Shown: positions 1 to 11,243 of the stretch, in pieces | How the letters are laid out: every line of letters starts with the position of its first letter | Position numbering within the stretch: the stretch's first letter is position 1 | Origin: Chrysophaeum taylorii | Taxonomy: Eukaryota > Sar > Pelagophyceae > Pelagomonadales > Pelagomonadaceae | NCBI GenBank assembly: GCA_029834535.1 | Contig: JAQMWT010000012.1 | Location: forward strand, 1 to 64,000 | Direction of reading: 5' to 3' | DNA length: 64,000 bases | The notes under the pieces: model-generated | The model's input: only the letters and a program-made list of their open reading frames with translations | Database searches by the model: none | Told to the model about the DNA's origin: nothing | Translations under genes and position numbers: made by a program

Positions 1-3000
1 AGAGTTTCCGAAGTGCAAGTAATGACGACGTCGTCTACTGAGAGCGTGCAAATTAGAAATGTAGCGTCAGCTTGGACTTTAGCGTAAATGCATGTGTCTG
101 TTCGAAATCGTGTGTAGCCTAATGAATCAAAGAAGCCGTTTATGGTTTGATTCCAAAGGCAGGGCTCTGACGTAATCCATAGAGAGATTTAAGTAGCTTT
201 GGGAGACGGTGGCCTTGGTATTTAGTATCTTCGGGATCGAGAAGGTAAATGCCTTGTGGCAGTTTGACATAGACATGAGAATCGATGGGAGCTTGAACAA
301 AAGCGTTAGGACGTCGACATGGTAGACGGAAGTCGCAGATGAGCTGCTAGCGCCAGAACACAACGGATGCCAGTAAGCTGTGCCATAGGGCTGAATGTGT
401 TGAAAAATCGGTGCCCAGAGAGGCTAAGAATCCTCGTAGGACCAGGCGTGCTTTATGTTTAATGTACTGACCAGCAGCGTTGGTTTTTATACGTAGGACG
501 AGGCGGGTGTCAATAGGCTTTGAGTTGACCATTGGCAGCGCTAGTTTAAAGCAGCCAAACTTAACAATATCAAAATTCTCCTTGGATATGGCNGCAACAT
601 TTTGCGATCAGCGTCTGAGAGACCTTTGAGGCAGTTCAACTCATATTCATCAATTTTGATATCTTTGGCTTGAATCTTGTATTCGTCCGAACCAACCGTG
701 CTGGGGTCATGAGTCGTCGTCAGATGAGTAATTGCGTAAGAAGCGACATTATCGTGCAGATGAGCGTGATCGGGATCTTCGACGAGTTGAACTAGTAGAG
801 GAGCATCACCAAGGTGGGCCTCAATGTAATGCGATTGCACGGTGATATAGTCTTCGATGGCGGAGATGAGGCTCGGAGGCACCATAAGAAGCGTCATTAT
901 GATCCAAAATGGAGTGGGGCGTGAACAAAGCATAAACATATTGAGCGGGAGGAACTTGAAAGGCGTGAGCATGTTCAGAAATTAAATGAACGAGAGCTTG
1001 AGGAGATCGCTTGGTGCACATGGTGATGAAGGGATGGTGTAAATTCCCCTCTGGAGGTATAGCCGTCCAGTGGATGCCATGAGCAAGATGAAGGGAGTGG
1101 AGGGTGGGGTCGCAGAAAGTTATGTACTGCTTGGAGAGGTCATACTTGAAGTCGGCAAGCGTACCACCGGCGTGTTTATAAGCGGCAACAGTAGGCGAGG
1201 CAATACGAGTAAGAACATCCTTGAGATTGGTTTTGCGACGAGGCTGAGGGTGATGAGGACCACGGGTGAGACGTAGGACATCCTGGGAATAGAGAGACCG
1301 ATAAGATGGTAAAAGTGGCAAAGTGTTGGAAGACACGTCAGATGTAGGTGTGGTGGCGGAAGTGGCGGGTGCAGAAGCAGCTGGAGCACATGCGGGAGCG
1401 GGAGAGGGAGCATGGAAATGAGAAGAAGAAGTCCCCCTCTCATGGTCAGTGTCGGTAGGCATAGCATTCCCCCTCTGCGCCGCATCATTGGGGGTGCTGT
1501 GAACAGAGAAGGGAATGTCGGGTGAAGGTGCGGGAGGTGGATGCTGTTCATAATCGGGAGGAGATTTAGAAATAAGATGAGGAAAGTCAGTTTAGAGGAA
1601 CACGGACTTGACCATTTTCAGGATTAAGGACAACATCGGCTAAATGATTAACATGGGGTGTTATTAAAGGGTTTATAACGTTAGCACCACATAAGTAGAT
1701 GTAGGGACGACATCGGGGTTCATATTTATGAAATTCGTTAGGTTCCAAATGCAGATAACAAACAGAACCAAAAGGTTTGAGGTAGTCCTGTTGGGGAACA
1801 TTACATTGGTCTAACAAAACTTGTTGGGGGCTTAGGACTTTATTATAAATACGTTCGAGGGAAACGTTAGGGAGGAGATTATACGATTGGATGGCATGTA
1901 TAACAGCCCACGGGTAGTGTGGTGCCGGATCTGTTAGGGGGTGACCTTTATAGGATACATTAAGCATATGCCGGAGTCGTGTAGACGCGGCAGTGGCTAT
2001 GTGACCAACAGCGGCTTCTACTTCATGATTAAAGACATGTAAGTAAGGGGGGAACGCGGACATGTTAATACCATGTTCCACACGAAAGGGGTTGTAACAT
2101 GCTGAGATAAATAGGGTTTAAAGGAATCACAATAGATTTGTTTGAGTTGTACATGAACATAAGTAGAGCAAAAATTGCGGACAAACTCAAGGGCGTTACA
2201 AAATTCGCTGGAGTTAGTGCTACGACAAAAGTACACTAACAGAAATTTAGAAATGAGACACTTGAAAACAATGATATGTCGAAAGGATCCCCATTCCGAG
2301 AGCACAGATACGTAACCACCGTCACATGCCCAGGCTTCACCAGGTTGAAAAATTTTTTCGAATGATGGTTGCTTGGTAAGGTGATGTGGATGAGGAAAGC
2401 GTTTTTTATGAATCGTACAATCCACACAGAACTTACGGTAGGGTACGTCAGATGGGTGGTGTCCAGGACTGGCAATAACCTGAACAGCTTTTATAGCTTG
2501 GGAATCACTAGAATGGTGGATGTTGTGAAAATTGGTGGCTCGTTGTTGCCCATCTCGAAATGCGAGGGTGCCTCTGGCATAAACTTTCTTATCGAAGGGC
2601 GCATGCTTCTCATGGAGCTGTCTTGGCGTTATAAGAGGAATGTGTTTTTCTTTAGTAGGAGATGATGTATCTGCGGATGAGGTGTTAGAGAGGAAGACAT
2701 GAGCTACTGAATCGAGATGAAAAGATGGAAGTTCGTGGTTAGAGGCAGGATTATCACAACACGCAAGTTTTTTATTGGAGATGTAGAACATTGTAATGGA
2801 ACTCTGGTGTAATAATAATGATGTATCTGTTGGGTATATATTTGTGAAGAAGGTTGACCTATAGTTTTTGACTAGAGAGGCATGATCAGGGTCAAACGAT
2901 GGTGATAGCGTTAATTTACGCAGGTCATAGACAAGCTGACCTAAATGTTTATAAATTATATGATATGTTCCAGCTGGAAGAGCATTCGCGATGATATCAC

Positions 3001-3630
3001 AGCATAGGCCCGGGGACAAAGACAGAAGAAAATTGATTTGGTACGCTGTGAAGTTATTGGCGCGTGCCAACTCGCGAGTTGGGTAGTGTCGGATGCGATC
3101 GAGTCGTGGATCGTACACGAGCATACTAGCAAATCCACGAATGGTAGGAGTAGGAGTGTATATGGAATGAACTTTGGCACCCATCTTCCTATCGCTTGAT
3201 GTAATAAAGCCCAGATGTCTGCTTTGGGACAGATGCATGTCACTTAAAGCAAACATTTTATCGATAAATTCGAGACGATTTTCCTGAGGGTAGAAGACAA
3301 AAGAATCGTGAAGTACAGGAGAAGTATAGGTGACCAGTACTTGTACTAAACGACGCGTGTCTTGATTTTCATTATTATTATGGTATGCTTGGCAAAGCCA
3401 AAGAAAACCAGTAACAGGTTCGAGAGAAGCAGTCTTATCGATTCCGGCATTATGTGTTAGGAAGGTATAGGTTTCGCCAAAAGCATTTATATGTGCCTGG
3501 TATTTAGAAGAGGAGTTAGAAATGTTATGTCTCCGCCTGTATGTCTTCCACCGGTGATGTAAATGATGGAGGAAGTAGAGGATTTATTTAAAAATAACCT
3601 ATGAGGTGGTTGGTTAGATTCGATAGTTGT

Positions 3631-3880
3631 GGGCCGGTTGGCAGCCGGAACGTTCGCAGTGGGACGGGGTATGGCCGGGGGGCGCAGACGGAAGGTTATC
3701 GACGAGTTGGTTGTCCGTCACATCGCGGTCTCCTCGTCGCATGGCGACAAGCTTGATGATCACTCTCCGCCGACCCACCTTTCGGCGCCCCTCGTCTACA
3801 GGCCCGTGATTCCGGACTGGCTCCTGTCGGTCCGGCCTGGCTCCCATGCTCGGGAGAGGTCTGAAGTTAGTTTAGTTAGT
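3631..3880 (+). mobile_element. SINE-like retroposon, 5-prime-truncated copy A
   Basis: A 250-base copy of the window's small retroposon that starts at GGGCCGGTTGG, so it lacks about the first 90-100 bases of the longer copies. It ends in GGTCTGAAG followed by TTAG repeats. The 7-base sequence TAGTTGT flanks both sides as the target duplication. In element 3 the corresponding target is uninterrupted. Truncation at the 5-prime end and a simple-repeat tail point to LINE-type target-primed reverse transcription. It has no coding capacity of its own. Confidence 0.85.
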
Positions 3881-4909
3881 TAGTTGTAATACGAAAGGAC
3901 ACAGGTAATGTGATGGATTTAGGGAATAAGCGTCCCATAATATTATAGAGGAGCACGAAAGCTTTGAGTTCAATAGGGGGTCTCATGCAAGCAAGTGGTT
4001 TTCTTGAATTAGTCAAGAATCCCAGGCGAAAGTTAGAAATGCCCTCCATTTCATCTTGACTGGGATGTTCGACTGTTTTATTAGAGTGCAGACGAAGGAA
4101 CAGCATACTTAAGGTTTCAAGCTCAGTCACAGTTAAGCGCACGGATCCTGTACGACTGAAAATATTGTAGGTTTTAGGTGTGGACACGAATGGTATGTCA
4201 GGAAAGACCTGCGTCCATTTTCGTCGACTATTAATTTGCGACTGATAGAATTAGCGTGGTCTGCAATGTCCAGAAAGGAAGTGACTCGTTTATTAGGCCA
4301 TGAAAGCAGATCAAGAGGGCCGGTGTTATATTTACGTGCAACGAGGATCCATCTTTCTCTGGCTTGATAATCTCCACATAGATAGCATGGAAATCGGTCA
4401 CATATATCCACCGTATAGTGCATCGTTGAGAAGATGAGATTAGCAACTCGTATATGATCTTCATACGATGCGGAGTGTGGTGGTGTCATTTCCATGAAAA
4501 GAACGAGCGGCTTTAAAAGCTCAAGTACACTTAGAGCACTTGGAAACAAGGAATCGTCCATATCACGCTCGAAGGTGGAAATGGATCTCCCATTGATTAT
4601 GTTGCGATTTGTGCATGGTGATGTCAATTCCACGATATCGGTGTAATATCGTGCACGTTCAACGTCCGATGCTCGATGGAGGTAAGTCAGAAACTTAGGT
4701 AGGGATGGGAAAACTTCGATGGAATTACCAAAACGTCTTCGTAGCATGTGCGTGATATTGTCATCGCTCTCAACAAGAACTTTAACGTTGATGTTGATTT
4801 GCAAGTCATTAGAAGCGCAAGCCAAGAATGCAGGAGTGGACATCCCAGAGCAAAGGAGAGTTACAGTAGGTGTTCGTGGGCTAGGAGACGAAGTTACTGT
4901 GTGAAGCAA
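3876..4909 (-). mobile_element. Cytosine-methyltransferase-like domain of Copia element 1
   Basis: Part of element 1 between the protease and integrase regions. The frame shows the ordered landmarks of C5-cytosine DNA methyltransferases: a motif I-like LLCSGMSTPAFLA, an acidic cofactor-site stretch VLVESDDN, motif IV TSPCTNRN with the Pro-Cys pair, motif VI-like LFMEMTPP and motif VIII YQARERW, which fits QxRxR. A later RLTVTELETL fits the motif IX position. The same domain, in the same place, is seen in elements 2 and 3. Family membership is inferred from motif order and spacing. Whether it ever methylated DNA cannot be told from sequence. It belongs to a fossil element. Confidence 0.78.
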
Positions 4910-6906
4910 TCGTGTGGTAACCTTGCGTCATACGGGAGGTGAGAAATGCTTGCGTATGTAAGGCAGCTGCGAATGCATTGACTCCAAGATGGTTTTAAGC
5001 CATGGGACGTAAATTACCCGTTCCATGAGGGTGGAATATAGTTTAAGCATGTCGCGTTGTTCATTAAAAGCACATAGTCTGAAGTGTAGTGAGCGAAGTT
5101 CCATTTTACGCGCTTTTGCTTGTTGTAGCGAATAAATTGGTAGAGTTGGCAACAGGTTACTGAGTCTAAACAAAGTAATTTTGACATTATCATCAATTTT
5201 ACTCTGGATAGATGATTGTCCTTTAAATTCAACTCCATAGAGATGTATACCAAGTTTATCTTCTCCCCATTGAGTCATACTGATGATGTGCAGATCGGGA
5301 TCGTTATGGTCGTTTTGCTTGGGTAGAAAAAGCGCAACGTCTAGCTTTACACCTTATAATCATGGCATGTGTGATTCTCTGCGTATCCGTAGCAGTCTGG
5401 ATAGCAGGCGATAAGGACTCGGGTAGCTTTACAATGTGGATAGGATAAGCATAACGTTTAAAGTTGATTACATGTTGAGAAGCACATGTGTCAGCATATC
5501 CTGGCGTAGTCATTAGCGGCAAATTGTACTCGTTGTACAGTTTAAGCATTGTTGCATAACAGGCAAGTGTTGAGCTTTGACCAGACACGTACTGTGTCAT
5601 GAAACTTTGCGTTTGTTCGGAAGGCACAACGACGAGTGTAAAACCAGTGTTTAATTTTGGTAGCAACACAGGGGGATCTGTATCATCTTCACTATCTTCA
5701 TTGGGTAGATTATTGGGGAGCTCAGAGTGTGAGGAAGTTTCCCGAGCTTGACGACGAACGATAGCATTCTGAGCTTTAGCATTTATGTGCTGCAATAGCG
5801 GCTGAGGGATGTTATCGATTTCATCATCTTTAATGGACAGAAAAGTGTGGAACATTTTCTCTGTATCAGCAGTCCCCCTCTGCTCCGCATCACTGGGGGA
5901 CGCTTCAGGAGCAGATGTTTCATTTTGATACTTTTCTTCTGAAACATGAGATTCCTTATCGGCTTCTAAGAGGTTCACAATAGTATTATTGGACATAGTA
6001 TCAACTCGAGATAAGTAGAGATGAACTTGGGTGGCTTCGTCAGGATCTAAGGACTGTGTCGAAGCTTGAGCAGCGGCTGTCCAGAGGGTACTCAGTAAGC
6101 TTTTCATTTCCTCCTGTACCATTTTAGAGTCGGTAGTGGGGTTGGGATTCGCTTCCTGTAATTTGCCAAACAGGTGGCGAGGACGATCATCTTGATGAGT
6201 AGCCCGGTCCATAAGAGACATATTAGAGCGTGCATTACGGTTAGAGGAGGGTGAGTAGACAGGACGGTCGAAGCTGGTACCTTTGACGTTATAATTTGAA
6301 GGTGGACGATAGTACGACGTGTCACGAGGTGAATTTGTCGATGCTCTATCTTTTGCATTACGAAGCTTACGAGCGTTGAAGCCAGACTGTCCAACAACAG
6401 TAGCTAACAACGAGTAAGCGTTGTTTAAAGAGTCGTGGGATTGATGAATAGTATCCATCAATAATACTTTAGGTGGCTTGGTAGCGGTAGTACCAGGGAT
6501 GTAAGGGATCCAGGAAGCGGCTTTATCCAAGCGTCGGTTAGAGAAAACCTTTTTTTCATTGTATACCTTTAACAAGAATTCCAATAACGGACGAACGTCG
6601 TTAGGATCAACTAGCTTTAACAATTCAGGATCGTGAATCGAGTTGTTCCCAGAGCGTGTCTCGTAGAGTTTACACCATTCCAATAAAGATTGAGAATAGC
6701 GCTCGTGATCCGAGGGATTAGCGTATAGACGGTGGATCTCCGCGCGAGTTTTAAGAGTAATTATGGAGTTATTAAATTGGATTGATACTTCATCATTATT
6801 TAATTGCTTTGCCTGAGATTGGAAAGCAAGAAGTTGTTCGACGAACACATGGGCATACCAATTAACATTTAACGACATTCAAATAAACTGAGATTTAAGC
6901 TCAGTA

Positions 6907-7263
6907 CCCTGATCGCCGACTGCGGTTGCGATGGAGGACGGTGCCTCATGAATCCTGAGCCTTGCGAGGGCATCCGCCCTCCCGGCGTAGGTTGGCACCT
7001 ATTCGCCTCCCGGGCGGGCCGGTTGGCAGCCGGAACGTTCGCAGTGGGACGGGGTATGGCCGGGGGGCGAAGATGGAAGGGTATCGACGAGTTGGTTGTC
7101 AGTCACATCGCGGTCTCCTCGTCGCATGGCGACAAGCTTGATGGTCACTCTCCGCCGACCGACCTTTCGGCACTCCTCGTCTACAGGCCCGTGATTCCGG
7201 ACTGGCTCCTGTCGGTCCGGCCTGGCTCCCATGCACGGGAGAGGTCTGAAGTTAGTTAGTTAG
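6907..7263 (+). mobile_element. SINE-like retroposon, copy B
   Basis: A 357-base insertion in element 1 flanked by a perfect 12-base target duplication TTAAGCTCAGTA (6895-6906 and 7264-7275). The matching site in element 3, near 29715, lacks it. It starts CCCTGATCGCCGACTGCGG, runs through a body shared with copies A, C and D, and ends with GGTCTGAAG plus TTAG repeats. No convincing polymerase III A and B boxes were found by eye; GGTTGGCAGCC only weakly resembles a B box. The length, target duplication and tail fit a SINE mobilised by a LINE. Confidence 0.88.
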
Positions 7264-8476
7264 TTAAGCTCAGTAACATCTGTACAAGAAACTGTCTCAT
7301 AGTAATGGTAAGCTAAAAGCATTACTGCACGTAGTTTATTAGGATGTGCAGTAAGTGCATATATCTTCTTTAATTGAGGCCAGATGGCGAGTGCTGGTTT
7401 GTCTTGTGATTCCAAGTTAAAAAATGTGTACAAGAAACCACCATAAGTTTCGCAGTGTTTGATCCAGTCGGTATTAGAGAGACCTGTAAAGGATATGTTA
7501 GTTAGAGAAGAATCATACACACTTGATTTAGGGAATCGGGTATCTAATAGATTGAGGACACGTTTAACATCCTCATTTAATTCGGGACGAACGAGATTAT
7601 AGGACTCTTGGTAATAAAGTCGTTCGAGATTGTTACGGACATCACCTGTTAGTTGATGTGATGAATTGACATGCCAAGTTTTAGAATGATCAGGCAGGGC
7701 ATTTTCATCAGGCAAGTTTAAATCGTTTACTTTTTCAGCTTTCCGTTGAGCGAAGATGATATCAACTTTTTGTTCAAGAAGTTGATTATACTCCGGAGGA
7801 TTCCGGGTGTAAGCTTCATATGAATCGAAGCAGAATAACGCGTCCACGTATGGACTTGTCATATGCCTGCGAAGCACCTCAATTTGCATGCTCACCTTGG
7901 TTGATTTGTCTTGGAAACGCAATCCCGCGTTAATTTTATCAACGAGGATTCGTTCTTGTTTGTAGATATCCGTAGTGGATATTGGTTTTTGTTTTGACAT
8001 GGCTGTGACCTATTAAGGAATAGGTTATAGGATTGATAGACATATTCGACACATAAGAATGAAGGGTTTCTCGAGTGCGGGTTCTATGTACAGTACGCTA
8101 TTTTAAACGTGGGCTTATTTACAAGACCAAACAAATCAGCATGCTATTTAAACAGGATGACTTGAGACTGAAGAATGGATTGATTCTCGAGCAGTCAGTC
8201 TTTTGTTGGGGAATGGGAGGAAAAACCCGTACAAGTTTCCGCGGCTTGTATAGAAAAAATTTTAATTTTATTAGCCATGCGAGTGCATATGACCAGTGAC
8301 CGACCCAACTCGGTCACAAACCAATTTAACTGGTGGGCATATACCGTCACATACCAAATATGTACAGTAGACCACCGCCAAACACATTGTCGCATTGTAC
8401 TCGTGATCAGGCGTAAATTGATCACTCCATTTATACGTACAACACAGTTGGGCTGACACACCTACGCATCATAACC

Positions 8477-9270
8477 TGGAGAGATTTGACCCTCTCCGGG
8501 TACATGGTAGAGACTGCGTGTAGTCTTAGGCGTGTACAGACCATTCCGCTTGTCACAATGTCACATGCGACTACACAAGGTAGGGATTTAAGCCCTAACT
8601 CCTTAAGGACATTAGGTCCCATAGAAGCGTTTACACTGACAACGAGGAACGAAGCCTCTGTTAATTAAACAGAACACTCCGTACCTGACGGTGCGCACCT
8701 GGAGGCCTACTCCATGTTGGAAAAGAGCTTCAGACTGGGTTCTTTATAGTCGTGAAAATATATAATTGCGGAAGGGTAAGGGATGACAGAAGGAACGAGG
8801 GAAAGCCGCATTACGGAGAGAAAACGCGCGTGTGGAGATAGGTGTGAAATGTTCCAGCGTTCCAATCCCTTACCCTGATAGCCGACTGTGGTTACGATGG
8901 AGGACGGTGCCTCATGAATCCTGAGCCTTGCGAGGGCATCCGCCCTCCCGGCGTAGGTTGGCACCTATTCGCCTCCCGGGCGGGCCGGTTGGCAGCCGGA
9001 ACGTTCGCAGTGGGACGGGGTATGGCCGGGGGGCGCAGACGGAAGGTTATCGACGAGTTGATTGTCAGTCACATCGCGGTCTCCTCGTCGCATGGCGACT
9101 AGCTTGATGGTCACTCTCCGCCGACAGACCTTTCGGCGCTCCTCGTCTACAGGCCCGTGATTCCGTACTGGCTCCTGTCGGTCCGGCCTTGCTCCCATGC
9201 TCGGGAGAGGTCTGAAGTTAGTTAGTTAGTTAGTTCCAGTGTCGCACACATAATAGTGTAGCTCTCTGGA
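8477..9270 (-). repeat. 5-prime LTR of Copia element 1 (with nested retroposon)
   Basis: On the minus strand this runs from TCCAGAGAGC (outer edge 9270) to AAATCTCTCCA (inner edge 8477). Without copy C it is about 420 bases. It matches the LTR-like units at 40200-40601 and 40709-41121 over its whole length. Just inside it is GGTTATGA, which resembles the Copia primer site that pairs with the anticodon arm of initiator tRNA-Met. The outer end begins TCC rather than the usual TG. Confidence 0.75.
8858..9232 (+). mobile_element. SINE-like retroposon, copy C (inside the LTR of element 1)
   Basis: A full-size copy inserted in the 5-prime LTR of element 1. The LTR sequence of element 3 reads straight through the equivalent point. 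The body and TTAG tail are nearly identical to copy B. The likely target duplication is GTTCCAG (8851-8857 and 9233-9239); about 15 bases at the 5-prime end are not shared with copy B, so the exact left edge is uncertain. Confidence 0.82.
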
Positions 9271-10066
9271 CAAGGCGCTGAGGAGCTTATTCTTCTTACA
9301 CTGGGCTACCTCTGCCTTGTCCAGCACAGCGGGCCTGTCGTGTAGATCGCTGAGGCCGACTGCTACTCGCCAACTACGTCGTCAGTTCTATCTACTACAC
9401 AGTTCGAGAGTGGCAGTTGCTAGGAACTGGAGGAGAAATATGCGGGTCTATCTGCCGCTGAAGCGACTCTGGAAATGATGACGAAACTTCCAGGGTCGTA
9501 CGATCATCATACAGTCGCTTGCCGAGGCGAGGGGTTCAAAAACTTCCCATCGTCGCGTCGCGTCGATAAGTCTCCTCGCGATTTTTACGACGCACAGCTG
9601 TACCGACGGCCGCCGAGGCTTTGTCCCCGGCGACAAAATCGGACGATCCTGGCGCTCACTCTCCCCAGTCCCCTGTATAATGCGGCCTGCGTCTCCATCT
9701 TCTTGCTTCCTTGTCCTCGCACGCTCGACGCTCGACGTTCTCCGATCTGCCCCCGTATAACGCGCCCGTCCTTCGAGTTGTGGCTCCTTTACCCTCACGT
9801 CTCCACACCAGCCAAAGCCCCTCACCGCCCGTGGCAGCCCCGCTCGACTTTTGAAAATCCCCCCCCGGTGCTAGCGGGGGGACTCGCGTTCCCTCGCCCG
9901 CTGGTCCTCGCCCTGTTGGGCGGCACCGCCGCGGCCGTTCTGGGTAGGTAGATCCCCGGCTCTTGTTGGCTTGCCTCCTCGGCGGTCTCTGGAGGACCCG
10001 CAACAAGATTCCTCGCTTGTTGATTGATAATATACCCCTCCACGCACTATACAATAATCGACTCTC
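9271..10066. other. Intergenic region between element 1 and TTLL1
   Basis: No credible gene seen. It contains a perfect 10-base inverted repeat (TGGACAAGGC at 9267-9276 and its complement at 9314-9323) touching the element 1 edge, a C/G-run hairpin near 9853-9871, and one arm of the inverted repeat that straddles the TTLL1 stop codon. Open frames of 125-158 codons on both strands here are compositionally odd and resemble nothing recognised. Confidence 0.6.
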
Positions 10067-10082
10067 CTAGGGATCTTGTTGC
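10000..10082. other. Inverted repeat spanning the TTLL1 stop codon
   Basis: GCAACAAGATTCCT at 10000-10013 is matched in inverted orientation at 10069-10082 (13 of 14 bases pair), with a loop of about 55 bases. The stop codon of TTLL1 (10067-10069) sits at the edge of one arm. In the TTLL1 transcript this could fold into a hairpin at the 3-prime end. A role is not shown. Confidence 0.5.
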
Positions 10083-11221
10083 GAGGAGGAGGAGACCCCC
10101 GGCCCCGGCGGCGGTGATTGTTTGTAGGCCTGGGTTTCGAGGGCCTCGTCGTAGAGGACCAAGAAAGCGCCCGTATCTTCGCAGGGTCCGAGGTGGAAAG
10201 CTCCCTTGAAGTTGTGGATATCCTTGGGGACGACGATCTGGAGGACGTCGCGGATGAGGGCCATTTTCATGAGGCGGTCGGAGCGCGTGGTGGTGGACAA
10301 GGAGGGCGAGGCGTTGACCTCGACGAGCCAGGGTTTGAGGTTGGCATCGATGAGGATATCGTAGCCGTAGCACTCAAAGCAGTGGCGGTCGTTGATTACG
10401 GTAGACTGGACCGCCTTGAGGGAGTGGATGATGATTTTGTCGATATCGTCGAAGAGCTTGCGCGCCGCCTCGAAGCCCCAGGTAGCTTCGATGAAGAGTT
10501 TGACGTGCTGGACGTTCCATTTGCCGCCGTGGTTGACGTTGTAGTCGTCGTTGTGCTTTTGAATCGCGACGTTGGTGAGGTGGATAAAGGGGTTGTTGAG
10601 CTCGGAGACTTGCGAATTGTACTTCGCGTTGCAAAATCGCGCAAAACCGTGGGCATACTGGTAGACGCGGAGCGGTCTGTAGGAAGTTACGAGCACGTAT
10701 AATCTGAGGTCGAACTTCTTGCCCCCGACGAGCAGGGGGTGTTCGACGTAGCGCGAAATGACGTAAGCTTCCTTCAGGGGCATCGAGGCCCACCTCCCGT
10801 TGCTCCATCGCTTGATCTGGGCGAGTTTGTTGATGATGAAGATGCCGCGTCCTTGGGCGGCGTTCGCCGGCTTCATAATCCACACCGCGCGAGGATTTTT
10901 CCGGAATTCCTCGACAAACAGACTGTAGTCGGCCGGCAGCATGTAGGTCGTCGGCACGAAGTCCGGGACCTCCTTGTCGCGGAGGTACCGCTTGATGTTT
11001 TTTACCATCAGATCCTTCCTCGTTAGCTCGTAGTGGTTTGGAAAGTGGTTTATGAGTTGCGAGTCTGTCAGCCTCTGACCGCTCTCCGGGTGAAAAATCT
11101 GTTTGACAGTCCCGACGTTGGCCCAGTAGATGTTCCAGTCGTCACCATCGGTGCGGCTCCCGCACCGCCTCTGGAGATTTTGGGTGACGACGCCCGCCTC
11201 GGAATCAACCTTCCACCTCAT
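10067..11221 (-). CDS. TTLL1: Tubulin polyglutamylase, TTLL1 type
   Basis: A 384-residue tubulin-tyrosine-ligase-like protein. The family adds glutamate side chains to tubulin tails, mainly in cilia and basal bodies, using ATP-grasp chemistry. The frame carries the TTLL1 hallmark FPNHYELTRKDLMVKNIKRY near residue 80, TYMLPADYSLFVEEFR, the ATP-binding WIMKPANAAQGRGIF near 154-168, KFDLRLYVLV, HLTNVAIQKH, and the C-terminal GYDILIDANLKPWLVEVNASPSL with its metal-binding E and N. The start at MRWKVDSEAGVV aligns with the usual TTLL1 amino end (about 423 residues in animals); the shorter length comes mostly from a reduced tail. It is intronless and lies 22 bases downstream of UQCC1 on the same strand. 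TTLL9 is the nearest alternative. Its presence suggests that the organism has cilia or modified microtubules at some stage. Confidence 0.93.
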   Translation of the reverse strand: MRWKVDSEAGVVTQNLQRRCGSRTDGDDWNIYWANVGTVKQIFHPESGQRLTDSQLINHFPNHYELTRKDLMVKNIKRYLRDKEVPDFVPTTYMLPADYSLFVEEFRKNPRAVWIMKPANAAQGRGIFIINKLAQIKRWSNGRWASMPLKEAYVISRYVEHPLLVGGKKFDLRLYVLVTSYRPLRVYQYAHGFARFCNAKYNSQVSELNNPFIHLTNVAIQKHNDDYNVNHGGKWNVQHVKLFIEATWGFEAARKLFDDIDKIIIHSLKAVQSTVINDRHCFECYGYDILIDANLKPWLVEVNASPSLSTTTRSDRLMKMALIRDVLQIVVPKDIHNFKGAFHLGPCEDTGAFLVLYDEALETQAYKQSPPPGPGVSSSSQQDP

Positions 11222-11243
11222 TTTTTTTTAACGACGGTTTGTT

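Larger units (their letters stand above)
1..9270 (-). mobile_element. Copia-type LTR retrotransposon, element 1 (fossil, cut by window edge)
   Basis: Ty1/Copia element read on the minus strand; its 3-prime part (rest of RT, RNase H, 3-prime LTR) lies outside the window. Parts from its 5-prime end: LTR about 8477-9270 with a retroposon inside it; a primer-site-like GGTTATGA just within the LTR (8469-8476); gag about 5900-8000; aspartic protease with a D-T-C-A-S motif about 5450-5510; a cytosine-methyltransferase-like domain about 3880-4910; pre-integrase and integrase about 1600-3260; linker about 700-1600; start of RT about 350-650. The domain order PR-IN-RT is diagnostic of Copia. Three small retroposons are inserted in it (3631-3880, 6907-7263, 8858-9232). 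It is broken, with roughly five to ten interruptions, and is a close relative of element 3. Its age cannot be set from an LTR pair because only one LTR is visible; it is older than the retroposons inside it. One ambiguous base lies near its left end. Confidence 0.93.

Noticed and set aside
6907-7263. Open frames of about 100 codons in the SINE-like copies, first taken for a conserved gene
   Set aside because: They recur only as insertions with target duplications and TTAG tails, and both strands are open; these are retroposon bodies, not genes.
9267-9323. Inverted repeat TGGACAAGGC taken as a transposon end
   Set aside because: It overlaps the LTR edge and no second boundary or target duplication was found.
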